64,000 nt of DNA from Anaplasma phagocytophilum str. Webster (GCF_000964685.1 NZ_LANS01000001.1:1-64000); one strand, 5' to 3'. Positions 17,827 through 27,347 are shown, counted from the first letter of the stretch. A program made the numbers and translations. The notes: generated from the sequence alone by a model not told the origin.

Positions 17827-20298
17827 GGGGGGGGGGGGAACGAGTTGAGCTCCCTGTCCGGCAGTACCTCCCAATCCTGATGTTGAGGGTTGATCCCATG
17901 ATGTTGAGGGTTGATCCCACGATGTTGAAGGTTGTGCATACGAATAGGGCATCATCCCTGGATCATGTGGTGGAATATGCGAAGCTTGTTGACTTCCCAT
18001 TCCAGCGGCACTTCCTAACCCTGATGTTGAGGGTTGATCCCACGATGTTGAAGGTTGTGCATACGAATAGGGCATCATCCCTGGATCATGTGGTGGAATA
18101 TGCGAAGCTTGTTGACTTCCCATTCCAGCGGCACTTCCTAACCCTGATGTTGAGGGTTGATCCCACGATGTTGAAGGTTGTGCATACGAATAGGGCATCA
18201 TCCCTGGATCATGTGGTGGAATATGCGAAGCTTGTTGACTTCCCATTCCAGCGGCACTTCCTAACCCTGATGTTGAGGGTTGATCCCACGATGTTGAAGG
18301 TTGTGCATACGAATAGGGCATCATCCCTGGATCATGTGGTGGAATATGCGAAGCTTGTTGACTTCCCATTCCAGCGGCACTTCCTAACCCTGATGTTGAG
18401 GGTTGATCCCACAATGTTGAAGGTTGTGCATACGAATAGGGCATCATCCCTGGATCATGTGGTGGAATATGCGAAGCTTGTTGACTTCCCATTCCAGCAG
18501 CACTTCCTAACCCTGATGTTGAGGGTTGATCCCACGATGTTGAAGGTTGTGCATACGAATAGGGCATCATCCCTGGATCATGTGGTGGAATATGCGAAGC
18601 TTGTTGACTTCCCATTCCAGCGGCACTTCCTAACCCTGATGTTGAGGGTTGATCCCACGATGTTGAAGGTTGTGCATACGAATAGGGCATCATCCCTGGA
18701 TCATGTGGTGGAATATGCGAAGCTTGTTGACTTCCCATTCCAGCAGCACTTCCTAACCCTGATGTTGAGGGTTGATCCCACGATGTTGAAGGTTGTGCAT
18801 ACGAATAGGGCATCATCCCTGGATCATGTGGTGGAATATGCGAAGCTTGTTGACTTCCCGTTCCAGCAGTACCCCCCATTCCTGATGTTGAGGGTTGATC
18901 CCACGGCGCACCATAGGGTATGGGTATACGCTCAAGAACACGTAGTGGGACACTGATAGCTTGTGCTCCTTCCACTCCAGCACTAGTACTCCCTAATCCT
19001 GATGTCGAGGGTTGACTAGGTGCAGCACCGGTCTGCTCAACAGCATTGAAATATCTTCCGTATTTCTTGTCACAAATATTCATCATTACTGAAAGATACC
19101 GCAATGCTGTATTGCGCCACTTGACTTCTATCTGTGGAATTAATAGCGCATCTTCCGTAATATGCTCATTGATCTCCTCATAGACATGGCACATGTCTAA
19201 AAATGATTTGCGAGCCCTGTATGCCCCGAGCTCCCTTCTTCTGCTATATAAAGCACACAAAATCTGGAGACAATGCCCAATCCTACCTGCAACAACATGA
19301 TCTACATTACCGGTGGAAGCGTATACTCTATACATCAAGAACAAACCACCTACTGCATGCACTAAAGCACCACCCCGATACCTTTCTCGCTTGAGTCGTA
19401 AATCAAAACTGTGAACTCCTAAACCTTCAACATATGCCTCTAAATAGTAGAGAAAATTTGCCATCGCTCTTCTAGAGAGTCCTAGACGCAGGCGTGCACT
19501 TTCATTATTACGTACCATCGCTTCACATGCAGCTGCACTAGTCTCAATAGCATCAATAACACTGTCCAAGCAAGCCTCTGTACGATGACGGAAAAAACGC
19601 GGTGTATTAGGCTCAACTAACTCAGCAACCTTACTGCAAAGCTCTATGTTATGCCGCACTACGCGCAAAATCGCCTTTATATTCTCTGTTTCCTCAGAAT
19701 CCAAAGAAGAATTTAAGCATCTACTTAAGGCTGAAAATTTTACATAGCAGTATGCACTTAAAGCTGTCACTGTATGAGATGCACTACCATCTCTACGCTC
19801 ACTACTCACTGCACCAGTAAACCTCGTGGCAATAGTTCTGGCACAGCAGTTCACTATAGCAATAACATTCACTATGATAGCACATGCCTTGCCTATTTGT
19901 AGGTGTGCCTTACGCTTAATAAAGTCTTGATCCATGAACAGCGGCACTTCTTTGTTGCACTGCGCCGTGATGCAGTCCTGCAACGCGTCGTACAACCGAT
20001 TGATCAAACTATACAACACCCCCGGTTCTGCGCTTGAAGCACCTTCTGCAGCAGTTATACAGCTGTTAATACTGTCTATCTTATCAGCTGCCGCAAACAC
20101 GACATCTACACCCCGGAGCTTGACAAACGTATCGCGCAATTCCAGCATACATTGACGTATAGCCTGCAGGCATGCAGCATATGGCCTGGAATTAGTCATT
20201 ATTGAATTACATACAGTTTCTTTATATTCCGCAGAAGAGCAACCACTGTAGGCATATCCAGACATAACTGGAGTAGTGAATATACGAGGCATATGCAT
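17782..20298 (-). CDS. HGE-14-like family protein, member 3, with 41-residue tandem repeats
   Basis: The N-terminal 410 residues are the family core: MHMPRIFTTPVMSGYAYSG, LYDALQDCITAQCNKEVPLF, ACAIIVNVIAIVNCCAR, RVVRHNIELCSKVAELVEPN, HAVGGLFLMYRVYASTGNVDH and ALLIPQIEVKWRNTALRYLSV. A Pro/Ser/Gln/Gly-rich region follows, with eight 41-residue repeats. Each repeat contains GSQQASHIPPHDPGMMPYSY and AQPSTSWDQPST. As sequenced, the frame ends after VPPPPSYSTTCPRECSLSI (838 residues), because a 12-base C tract shifts it out of the frame that encodes the conserved basic tail. With one C fewer the protein would be 916 residues. It is probably a secreted, immunodominant, repeat-variable protein. It has a promoter shared with two paralogs. 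Confidence 0.82.
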   Translation of the reverse strand: MHMPRIFTTPVMSGYAYSGCSSAEYKETVCNSIMTNSRPYAACLQAIRQCMLELRDTFVKLRGVDVVFAAADKIDSINSCITAAEGASSAEPGVLYSLINRLYDALQDCITAQCNKEVPLFMDQDFIKRKAHLQIGKACAIIVNVIAIVNCCARTIATRFTGAVSSERRDGSASHTVTALSAYCYVKFSALSRCLNSSLDSEETENIKAILRVVRHNIELCSKVAELVEPNTPRFFRHRTEACLDSVIDAIETSAAACEAMVRNNESARLRLGLSRRAMANFLYYLEAYVEGLGVHSFDLRLKRERYRGGALVHAVGGLFLMYRVYASTGNVDHVVAGRIGHCLQILCALYSRRRELGAYRARKSFLDMCHVYEEINEHITEDALLIPQIEVKWRNTALRYLSVMMNICDKKYGRYFNAVEQTGAAPSQPSTSGLGSTSAGVEGAQAISVPLRVLERIPIPYGAPWDQPSTSGMGGTAGTGSQQASHIPPHDPGMMPYSYAQPSTSWDQPSTSGLGSAAGMGSQQASHIPPHDPGMMPYSYAQPSTSWDQPSTSGLGSAAGMGSQQASHIPPHDPGMMPYSYAQPSTSWDQPSTSGLGSAAGMGSQQASHIPPHDPGMMPYSYAQPSTLWDQPSTSGLGSAAGMGSQQASHIPPHDPGMMPYSYAQPSTSWDQPSTSGLGSAAGMGSQQASHIPPHDPGMMPYSYAQPSTSWDQPSTSGLGSAAGMGSQQASHIPPHDPGMMPYSYAQPSTSWDQPSTSGLGSAAGMGSQQASHIPPHDPGMMPYSYAQPSTSWDQPSTSWDQPSTSGLGGTAGQGAQLVPPPPSYSTTCPRECSLSI
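17827..17838 (-). repeat. Homopolymer of 12 G (12 C in the sense strand), slippage site
   Basis: An uninterrupted run of 12 Gs on plus lies inside the coding region of member 3. On the sense strand it encodes Pro-Pro-Pro-Pro. The two possible downstream frames end either 18 codons later (17782) or at the conserved basic tail (17547). Tracts of this length are known to slip during replication and to be error-prone in sequencing. Confidence 0.92.
17920..18910 (-). repeat. Eight tandem 123-bp repeats inside member 3
   Basis: The marker gaatagggcatcatccctgg recurs at 17942, 18065, 18188, 18311, 18434, 18557, 18680 and 18803, exactly 123 bases apart. Seven units are almost identical, differing only at single bases such as Ser to Leu in one WDQ block. 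The unit farthest upstream in the gene is a diverged founder (SGMGGTAGTG). Copy number is expected to vary between strains. The opposite strand is also open through the block, only because the period is a multiple of three. Confidence 0.95.
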
Positions 20299-20332
20299 CT
20301 AATTAACCACTGGAACAACTTCACACCTTGAA

Positions 20333-20362
20333 AGTGTAGCATACCGGTGTGACGCAGCTCAA
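20333..20362 (-). promoter_or_regulatory. Promoter of member 3 (shared block)
   Basis: On the minus strand there is TTGAGC (20362-20357), an 18-base spacer and TACACT (20338-20333), with TG at an extended -10 position (TATGCTACACT). The same arrangement is found at 22033-22062 and 24038-24067. The ATG follows about 34 bases later. Confidence 0.65.
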
Positions 20363-20371
20363 TATTAAAGA

Positions 20372-21999
20372 TTATGCACTTCGTGATCGTTTACTAGGAG
20401 GCTCAAGTTCATCATCACTAGGAGTTTGTGATCTAGGAGAGACTACCTGTGCTCCTTCCAGCGTAGAACTAGCACCTCCTAATCCTGATGTTGAGGGTTG
20501 TGCATACGAATAATCTTGCAACGGACCACAAGGTGCCTGAGCTTGCAGTGCTCCCTGTCCAGCAGGATTACCTCCCAATCCCGATGTTGAGGGTTGACTA
20601 GGTGAAGAGGGCATATGCCCTGGATCATGAGGTAGCGTATAGGAAGCTTGTGATCCTCCTATTCCAGCCCCAGCACTTCCTAGTCCAGATGTTGAGGGTT
20701 GACTAGGCGAACCCTCAGTCTGCCTAATATTATTGAAATATCTCTCGTACTTCTTTTCCCAAATACCAATCATTGCCGAAAGATACCCCAACATAGCACT
20801 ACAGAACCCAACTTCTGTCTGGGGATTTAATAGTAGACCTCGCGTAACGCATTCCTGAATCTCATCATAGACAGTACACATGTCCAAATATAATTCTTGT
20901 GCCGTATATTCTGAAGCTCCCGCTCTTCTGACCTTATATTTATAGAGAGTAAGCAACATTTGAAGACAATGCTCAATTTTACTCGCAACAACATGCCCTG
21001 TATTACCCGTGGAAGCATATACTCTGTGCATTGAGAATAAACTACCAATTGCATACACTAAAGCTTGCACATACTTGTCATGCCTGAAACTTTTAAAAGC
21101 AACGCTCAGTCCTAAACTTTTATATGTCTTGAAATGGTGTAAAAAACCTGTTCTCGCTTTTTTAGCGAGAGCTAGGCGGTTCTTTGCACTATCGTTATCA
21201 CTCACCATCTCTTCGCATTCAGCCGAGGTAGACCCAACTGCATCAAGCATACTGTTTAAGCAACTCACCGTACGATCACGGAAACAATATGGAATCTCCG
21301 GATCAACTAGCTCAGCAACCTTATTACAAAGCTCTATGTTATGCCTCACCACACGTAGAATAGCCTTTCTACGCTTAGTTTCCTCAGGACCCGGAGAATA
21401 ATTTAAACATCTGCTTAAAGCTGAAAATTTTGCATTTACGTATGCACTTAAAGCCATGTTGGCATGAAACGCACTATGCTCATCAGCCTCACCTATTGCA
21501 CTGTCAGACGCCTCGGCTATGGTTCTGACATAGCAGTTTGCCATGGTAATAGCATTCACCAGGATAGCACATACCTTAGCGATTTGTAGGTGTACTTCAC
21601 GCCTCGTGAAGTCTGGATCCATGAACCGCGGCACTTCTTTGTTGCACTGCGCCGTGGCACAGTCATGCAGCATATCATATGCACTATGGATTATGGTGTG
21701 CAATACCCTCTCTCGCACTGCAGGGTCTGCGCTTGCAGTACCCTCTTCATCTAAAAATAGCTTGCAAGCAGCTCTACCCTATCAGCATGCTTCGCAAACA
21801 CAGCATCTACACCCCGTATCTCGCTAAACGTATTGCGCAACTCTGCCACGCATTCACGCAGAACCTTCAGGAATTCATCATACGCCATTAAACCAGAGGT
21901 TATGGCTCTACATAAAGAATTTTTGTATTCTGTAGAAGAGAGACCACTGTAGGCATATCCAGACATAGCTGGACTGGTGAATATACGCGGCGTATGCAT
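20372..21999 (-). pseudogene. HGE-14-like family protein, member 4, split by a one-base frameshift
   Basis: The first frame begins MHTPRIFTSPAMSGYAYSG (ATG 21999) and stops at 21751 after ADRVELLASYF. The rest is in another frame: LDEEGTASADPAVRERVLH, then YDMLHDCATAQCNKEVPRF, RVVRHNIELCNKVAELVDPE and AIGSLFSMHRVYASTGNTGH. It ends with PSTSGLGG units without long tandem arrays and the tail DDELEPPSKRSRSA. Adding one T to the run of five Ts in agctatttttagatg joins the two frames exactly. It is closest to member 3. It could be a true pseudogene, a slippage product or a sequencing error. A shared promoter lies upstream. Confidence 0.85.
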
Positions 22000-22032
22000 C
22001 TCATTAACCACTAAACAACTTCACACTCTAAA

Positions 22033-22062
22033 AGTGTAGCATACCGCTGTGATGCAGCTCAA
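22033..22062 (-). promoter_or_regulatory. Promoter of member 4 (shared block)
   Basis: On the minus strand there is TTGAGC (22062-22057), an 18-base spacer and TACACT (22038-22033) with TG just before it. The 5' leader and the AT-rich stretch behind the -35 (ttattaaaaaatcaataat) are nearly identical to the block upstream of member 5. Confidence 0.7.
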
Positions 22063-22525
22063 TATTATTGATTTTTTAATAAATAGTAATGCCCATAGAA
22101 TGAGGCGTTTTGTTTTGATGCACTACACAACCAATAATAGCGGCATGCCTATATTACAAACCTAAATTGGCAGCAACCATATAGTATTTCCTTGCAAATA
22201 CCTACCGAAGCATTGCTGTTTTATATTGGTCACATGTGTCAGAAATGCCTTCTACAAGAGAAATAGCTTACGTTATGCTAGATTTCAATAAACCGTAATA
22301 AAACCTAACTACACAACCAATGGGGCATCCCTTCTCTATAATCTGAAATCGATATGCAGATTTGTATTACCGCTTTCTTGCGTGCTTCATGCAACGGAAT
22401 ATCCCGGCAGTAACCCTCTTTGCATAAGACATTCCACTGCTACAAATTACAAGACATGACTAACCCAATGTCTTCAGCGCCATATCTGCATATAGAACGC
22501 TAAATACCTAGATATTGGCGAAAGA
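22063..22525. other. Duplicated flank between family members 4 and 5
   Basis: No gene. The part next to member 4 resembles the region upstream of member 5 (gattttttaataaatagt, then ttgatgca and aataat..c..catg.c.ta). The part next to member 5's stop resembles text at about 24300 (ctctttgca.aa..cattgct). The family thus appears to have spread by tandem duplication of gene plus flanks. Confidence 0.6.
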
Positions 22526-24004
22526 CTATGCGCTTCGCGCTCGTTTAACAGGTGGCTCGATATCCCCTCTAGGAGTTCGTAATGATCTAGGGGAGCTGAT
22601 GCGTGCCTCTTCCAGTACGGAACTAGCACATACTGATGCTGGAGCTGAAGTTGAGACTGATGTTGCTTGCTCTGTTGAGAGCGATATCGAGGGATGACGA
22701 GACGAAGATTCTCCCTCTTCAGGAACACTGAAATGTTCACTGTTAGCTGACTTCCAAGCACATGACATTTCTTTAAGGCAACACAATGCCTTTTGGTGCA
22801 ATTCACCAGATATATGAGGACTTAGTAGCAGCTCTGGCGCAACGGCTTGCAGCTCATCAGCGGCTCGACACATGCGTAGGTGTGTCTCATATGCTACATT
22901 AGATCCTTTCTCTTCTCCCCATTCATGGCAGGACACTTTCGGGTAAACGCTGTCACGTAGAATTTCAATACAGCGCTTAATGCTGCAAGCAAAAGGATGG
23001 TTTGCGCTTTCTGAAGCAGCATATTCTCTATATATCAATAGCAAACAACCAATAGCCCTTATCAAAGCATATGTACATGAACTGCTACGATGTTTAACGG
23101 CACTGCCAACTTCTGATCTGTTTACATACCGCGAAAGATCATCAAAACAAGCTTCACTCGCTTCAGAAGACAACAGTATCCTCATGCATGCTATTTCGTC
23201 GCCTTGCAAAATCTCTTCACATTCAGATGAGCATGAGTCAATCACCTCACTTAAAGTGCCAAAACAACTCTGAGTATAATGACGGAAACAATTCGGTATG
23301 CTATGATCAACCAACTCAGCAACTTTCCGCAAAAGCTCTGCATTGTGTCGAACTACACGAAAAGCGCTCCTTCCATATTCTTGATTTTCAGCACTCAGCG
23401 CAGGATTTAAGCATCTAACTATAGCTATACATTTTGTATTGAGATACGCATTTAAAGACAGATTGATATTAGATACTACTTCTTTATCACACGCTACATC
23501 TTCAGTGTGAGCCTGAGGATCAGCATCATTAGCAAAGCAGTGTACCATGGAAACAACATTCACCAGGATAGCGCATCCTTTAGCCATTTGTAGCTGCATT
23601 CCACGCCCAACAAAGTCAGGGTTTCTAAACATCTCATGATTGCAAGTTGCTGCAACACATGCATACAGCGCATCATAGAGGTGATTCACCAGGTTCATGA
23701 GATTCAATTGCCGCACTACATCTTCTTGTGGCTCACTGCCTCTTGCCCTCTCATCATCCACTAGAGATTCGATGTATGCCATCCTCGCTACAAGATCAGC
23801 AACCTCTGGATCTGCTTGGGCGACAAGTTCAAACGTCTCGCGTAATTCGAGCACACATCTACGCAGGATCCCAAGAAAATCCTCTTGTGAAATGGCCCCT
23901 ATTCTTATTGCAGCACATACAGTGTCTTTATACACAGTAGAAGCGGTTCCACTGTAAGTATAGCCATAGTCAAGCGCACTTGTGAATGTACGTGGCGTAT
24001 GCAT
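22526..24004 (-). CDS. HGE-14-like family protein, member 5
   Basis: This 492-residue member starts MHTPRTFTSALDYGYTYSG. The core motifs are all present: LYDALYACVAATCNHEMFR, GCAILVNVVSMVHCFA, LSLNAYLNTKCIAIVRCLN, RVVRHNAELLRKVAELVDHS, AIGCLLLIYREYAASESANH, CIEILRDSVYPKVS and ELLLSPHISGELHQKALCCLKEM. After a short Ser/Thr/Ala-rich linker it ends RTPRGDIEPPVKRARSA. It has no tandem repeats. Helix-rich, no signal peptide, no membrane segment that I can see. The promoter with TTGAAC and TACAAT is the best consensus match of the three shared ones. I infer a type IV secreted effector from the tail and family, not from direct evidence. Confidence 0.75.
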   Translation of the reverse strand: MHTPRTFTSALDYGYTYSGTASTVYKDTVCAAIRIGAISQEDFLGILRRCVLELRETFELVAQADPEVADLVARMAYIESLVDDERARGSEPQEDVVRQLNLMNLVNHLYDALYACVAATCNHEMFRNPDFVGRGMQLQMAKGCAILVNVVSMVHCFANDADPQAHTEDVACDKEVVSNINLSLNAYLNTKCIAIVRCLNPALSAENQEYGRSAFRVVRHNAELLRKVAELVDHSIPNCFRHYTQSCFGTLSEVIDSCSSECEEILQGDEIACMRILLSSEASEACFDDLSRYVNRSEVGSAVKHRSSSCTYALIRAIGCLLLIYREYAASESANHPFACSIKRCIEILRDSVYPKVSCHEWGEEKGSNVAYETHLRMCRAADELQAVAPELLLSPHISGELHQKALCCLKEMSCAWKSANSEHFSVPEEGESSSRHPSISLSTEQATSVSTSAPASVCASSVLEEARISSPRSLRTPRGDIEPPVKRARSA

Positions 24005-24037
24005 CTTATTTAACTCTGCAAGGTATCACACCCCACA

Positions 24038-24067
24038 ATTGTATCATATCAGCGCTGTACAGTTCAA
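24038..24067 (-). promoter_or_regulatory. Promoter of member 5 (shared block)
   Basis: TTGAAC (24067-24062), an 18-base spacer and TACAAT (24043-24038), preceded by TGA, on the minus strand. The ATG at 24004 is 33 bases downstream. Confidence 0.72.
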
Positions 24068-25224
24068 TATTATTGATTTTTTAATAAATAGTGATATAAG
24101 CCACTATATGGCCTATAGGACTTGTGTTGATGCATGGTATGACTCTTAATAATCACATGCGCATAGTAGTTATTAAAACGTATCAACACGAAAAATTATC
24201 AACGTTTTAAGGAGTGAGAATAGTTAGTAGAATACTCCGGATTGGTGGTAAACTGACCATGCTTGCGTTCTCGTTTATTTCTTCAGGAAGCAACTGTAAG
24301 CACATGCATATCTGAATATACTACCTCTTTGCACAACGGCATTGCTAGAAGATAACTTCTTCTGAAAACACAACCTATGCCTTATTTCTTGTGAGCAAGA
24401 TTGAAAACACAGAACTCTCAGTTATTATACTCTGAAGAGCACATAACCTTATGAAGCATTGTACGACGTACGCACGTAGCTCTTGTGCCTACTATGCATT
24501 CCTAATATTTTCTCGCGCCTTATGAGCCATAACAATAAAGCCTACCGTTATAGTATTTTCCAAGGGTACCCAGCATGTTTGTCAAGAGCGTCCAAGCTAA
24601 ACTACACAGTATAGGAACACTAGAAAAGAGACGCAGACTGAGGACATTAGCTGCCACCATTAGAAAATGTATAGCAGCAAAAACACCCATTCTAATTAAC
24701 GTGCTAAGAGGTATTCATATTCTGCCACATCTATCTAACCTCAATACTCTACCTACTAGAGCTGTATGATGAACTTCATATTACGTCAGAGCTTTAGCAT
24801 CGCCTATACCTAAGCATCAAACTTCTTGAACCAACCGTATGTGCAATCTTTTCTTGTCTGCAGCATGAAAGAACAAGAAGTTTTGCCTCCTGCTATACCC
24901 TATACACAGCACCTTCCAGAGCTTTAGAAACAGCCGTACCTCAAAATATTTCTTTTTTTCTCTACTTTGCTATATTAAACGCAACTGTGCTCCTAGTGTA
25001 GAGCCGTAAAATTACCAATACTAGTATATAATAAGCACCTTGGTGACTTCTCTGCTACTAAAGCTCCTATAGATTCTCCACTAAAGGAAAAAACAATACA
25101 AAGCATCCCTACTCTCTACCATAAAAACATTCGTTTTAGGTTAAATGACTACTATCAAGTTATTCCTGTAATACAAATATTTCCTGCGTAAATAACACAA
25201 TAAAAAGACGTTTTAGCAGCTCTG
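24068..25224. other. Intergenic, about 1.15 kb, no gene recognised
   Basis: The first 150 bases continue the duplicated upstream flank of member 5 (gattttttaataaatagtga). The rest has short frames, such as 24575-24769 on plus with a Lys/Arg-rich start, but none matches a known protein. I find no tRNA. Confidence 0.5.
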
Positions 25225-26607
25225 CTATATCTTTCTTGTAAGATCCAAATCTGTAGCATAAAACACCTGCTGCGAAGAAGTAATTTGAGGAGTTCCTAGT
25301 GGAGCACCGGTAAACGTAGTAGTGTTAGTTGTTTGTTTTTTCTTATTTGGAAATAAGTATAGTGGGAGCATCGCTCTATATTTTATAGCCTCTATATTCC
25401 ACGCGGAGGATGCTTTTTCAAGGTATAGAGATGCTATATTGTATAAAGCAACCGACTCCGCTGAGTTTAATAATAAATCTAGTGAAATAGCTTTCAGCTT
25501 TTTAGTAGCGTGAGATAAATGTATGGGGACAACACAAGCCAGAGCAGAAGTACTCACAAGCTCATTCTCATAGGAAAATACTATTGGATAAACCTCATCG
25601 CGTAAAATTGTAATACAACTCTTAATGTCACGGGTAAGAGAATTATCTAATTTTGCCTGTAATAAGCATTCCCTACATAACAAGAACATACAACCCACAG
25701 CCCCGATCAAAGCCTTCACAACCGGGCTTGTCTTACTTTGTATTGAACATGCAGCTTCACTCTCAGTAACATAACGATTCATGTAGAAATTAAATACAAT
25801 GCGTGCTTCAGTTGCGAGGGAAACGTGTAAAACTTTTTCCTCATCAGTAAGTGCATCAGGCCTCGATATGGAATATGAATTCTCAATAGTGTCCATCATA
25901 GTATATAGCAAGTGTCCAATCCGGGGCCTGTAAAAAAAAGGTACGTCTACATCAACTAGCTCACTCACCTTGAGCGCTAATTCTGCATTATGCAAAATAA
26001 ACCGTGAAAGCGCCATTTTCTCCCCTTTAGGCACCACAGACATTAGGTAGTAATAGCTTTTCGCAGCATGTAGCGCATTTAGATATGCACTTAATGCAAG
26101 CTGTACATGCAAAACAGTTTCATCATCATTATCTCTGGGCACAATAGTATGTCTAGGAGCATAGGTTTGTACAAAGCAGTGATATATTGAGATGATATTT
26201 ACCAGGAGCGCACATGCTTCGAGCATTTGTACACGTATACTATCGCGAAAAAGTAACGGGCTCGTAAATTCACTCAGGTCCTTATTACAAGTAGCCGTTA
26301 TACATGAAAACAATGTGTCATATAGAAAATCTAAGACGCTATGATCTTGTGCCAATATCCCGCCTATTGAATAGATAACTATCCCGTCTTTTCGTGCAAC
26401 TATTGATTGCACAAAGGACATCTTATCTGCCAGGAGAGAGAACTTCTCATCTTTAGAACATGCACAAACAAATACCTTCTGCAACTCCCCAATGCTGTCA
26501 CTGAGAACCTCCATCAAATCACATAGCGAAACTTTCCCCGCTCTAATATAGTAACACACAGTATTTCTGTAATCCGAAGAAGTTCTATCACCATTGAGAA
26601 TGTCCAT
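25225..26607 (-). CDS. HGE-14-like family protein, member 6 (divergent, no basic tail)
   Basis: This 460-residue, more diverged paralog starts MDILNGDRTSSDYRNTVCYYI, which matches the SS.EYK..VC..I block of the others. Family landmarks are LYDTLFSCITATCNKDLSEF, ACALLVNIISIYHCF, QLALSAYLNALHAAKSY, FILHNAELALKVSELVDVDV, AVGCMFLLCRECLLQAKLDN, CITILRDEVYPIV and DLLLNSAESVALYNIASLYLE. It ends in a Thr-rich stretch and DLDLTRKI, without the Pro-Pro-basic tail. The N-terminal MHTPRxF peptide is also absent. With member 1, it may form a non-secreted or differently targeted subgroup. Confidence 0.72.
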   Translation of the reverse strand: MDILNGDRTSSDYRNTVCYYIRAGKVSLCDLMEVLSDSIGELQKVFVCACSKDEKFSLLADKMSFVQSIVARKDGIVIYSIGGILAQDHSVLDFLYDTLFSCITATCNKDLSEFTSPLLFRDSIRVQMLEACALLVNIISIYHCFVQTYAPRHTIVPRDNDDETVLHVQLALSAYLNALHAAKSYYYLMSVVPKGEKMALSRFILHNAELALKVSELVDVDVPFFYRPRIGHLLYTMMDTIENSYSISRPDALTDEEKVLHVSLATEARIVFNFYMNRYVTESEAACSIQSKTSPVVKALIGAVGCMFLLCRECLLQAKLDNSLTRDIKSCITILRDEVYPIVFSYENELVSTSALACVVPIHLSHATKKLKAISLDLLLNSAESVALYNIASLYLEKASSAWNIEAIKYRAMLPLYLFPNKKKQTTNTTTFTGAPLGTPQITSSQQVFYATDLDLTRKI

Positions 26608-26929
26608 AATCGCCTACATCACTCACCCACATACTCATATATTATTAAATATTTAATAATATTCATCTTAGAATAGAAGTGGTGTACCACAAATGCTACT
26701 AATTTTTTAATAAAAAATTACGAAAAAGTCCTTTTTCATTGCAATCGCACGCAAAGGAGAATTGCTATGTATGTGTGGAACGGTAAAAGTTGCTTAGGTA
26801 AAATAACACGTGCGCTACTAGTCATATCCTAATAGAAAATAGCCAGCGTGAATAACCAGATGACCAATTGAAAACTTTCATTAATCCCTGCAATAGTACA
26901 AGGCAAAAACAAAAGAGACTAACCCACAG
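26608..26929. promoter_or_regulatory. AT-rich leader upstream of member 6
   Basis: Directly upstream of the ATG is a palindromic AT stretch (attattaaatatttaataat), and 50 bases farther ttttttaataaaaaatt. The latter is like the stretches behind the promoters of members 4 and 5. It could bind a regulator common to the family. No gene is seen. Confidence 0.4.
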
Positions 26930-27240
26930 TGCTTATCTATGGGACAAGACACTAATAACGACAAACTCCTGTAGAAAATAATATGGCGGTACAGCTCTCT
27001 AGAGAAAACAACTATTTGTGTTATTCCATGCACAACTCACTATTCCCCAAACAGTTAGCTATGGTGCTTACCTCTATAGGATGAGATAGCGACACACAAA
27101 CCTACCGGAGAACAGTAATCTGGCAGTACTGTTCGCTTTTATAGAGAACTACGCTGTATAGCATCTTATACGTATACCATCGTAACAAACAATATAGTGT
27201 TTGGACACAACATAGGCAGTATTTCAACTTTTCCTCTCCC
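26930..27240. repeat. Dispersed repeat B, two units
   Basis: Units begin at 26933 (gtgcttatctatgggacaag) and about 27069 (gtgcttacctctataggatg). The second runs through ttttatagagaactacgctg and the following 90 bases, matching 11757-11850 closely. These are copies of the repeat found 15 kb upstream, in the same orientation, so the two arrays bracket the effector-family cluster. Confidence 0.8.
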
Positions 27241-27347
27241 CTGCAGAAGAAAGGAATAAGTGCATACCGTACACCGGGCAAAGCTCACCCAAACGTCAGC
27301 CTAAATACCAGAGCACAGCAATATTCAAATAAAGTGCCTAATAGCCA

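Noticed and set aside
17942..18830. Regular spacing considered as a CRISPR array
   Set aside because: The units are contiguous with no unique spacers, are in frame and encode protein repeats.
17823..18956. Open frame of 377 codons on plus, opposite the tandem repeats
   Set aside because: It exists only because the 123-bp period is a multiple of three. It is a perfect shadow of the coding repeats on minus and has no start signal of its own.
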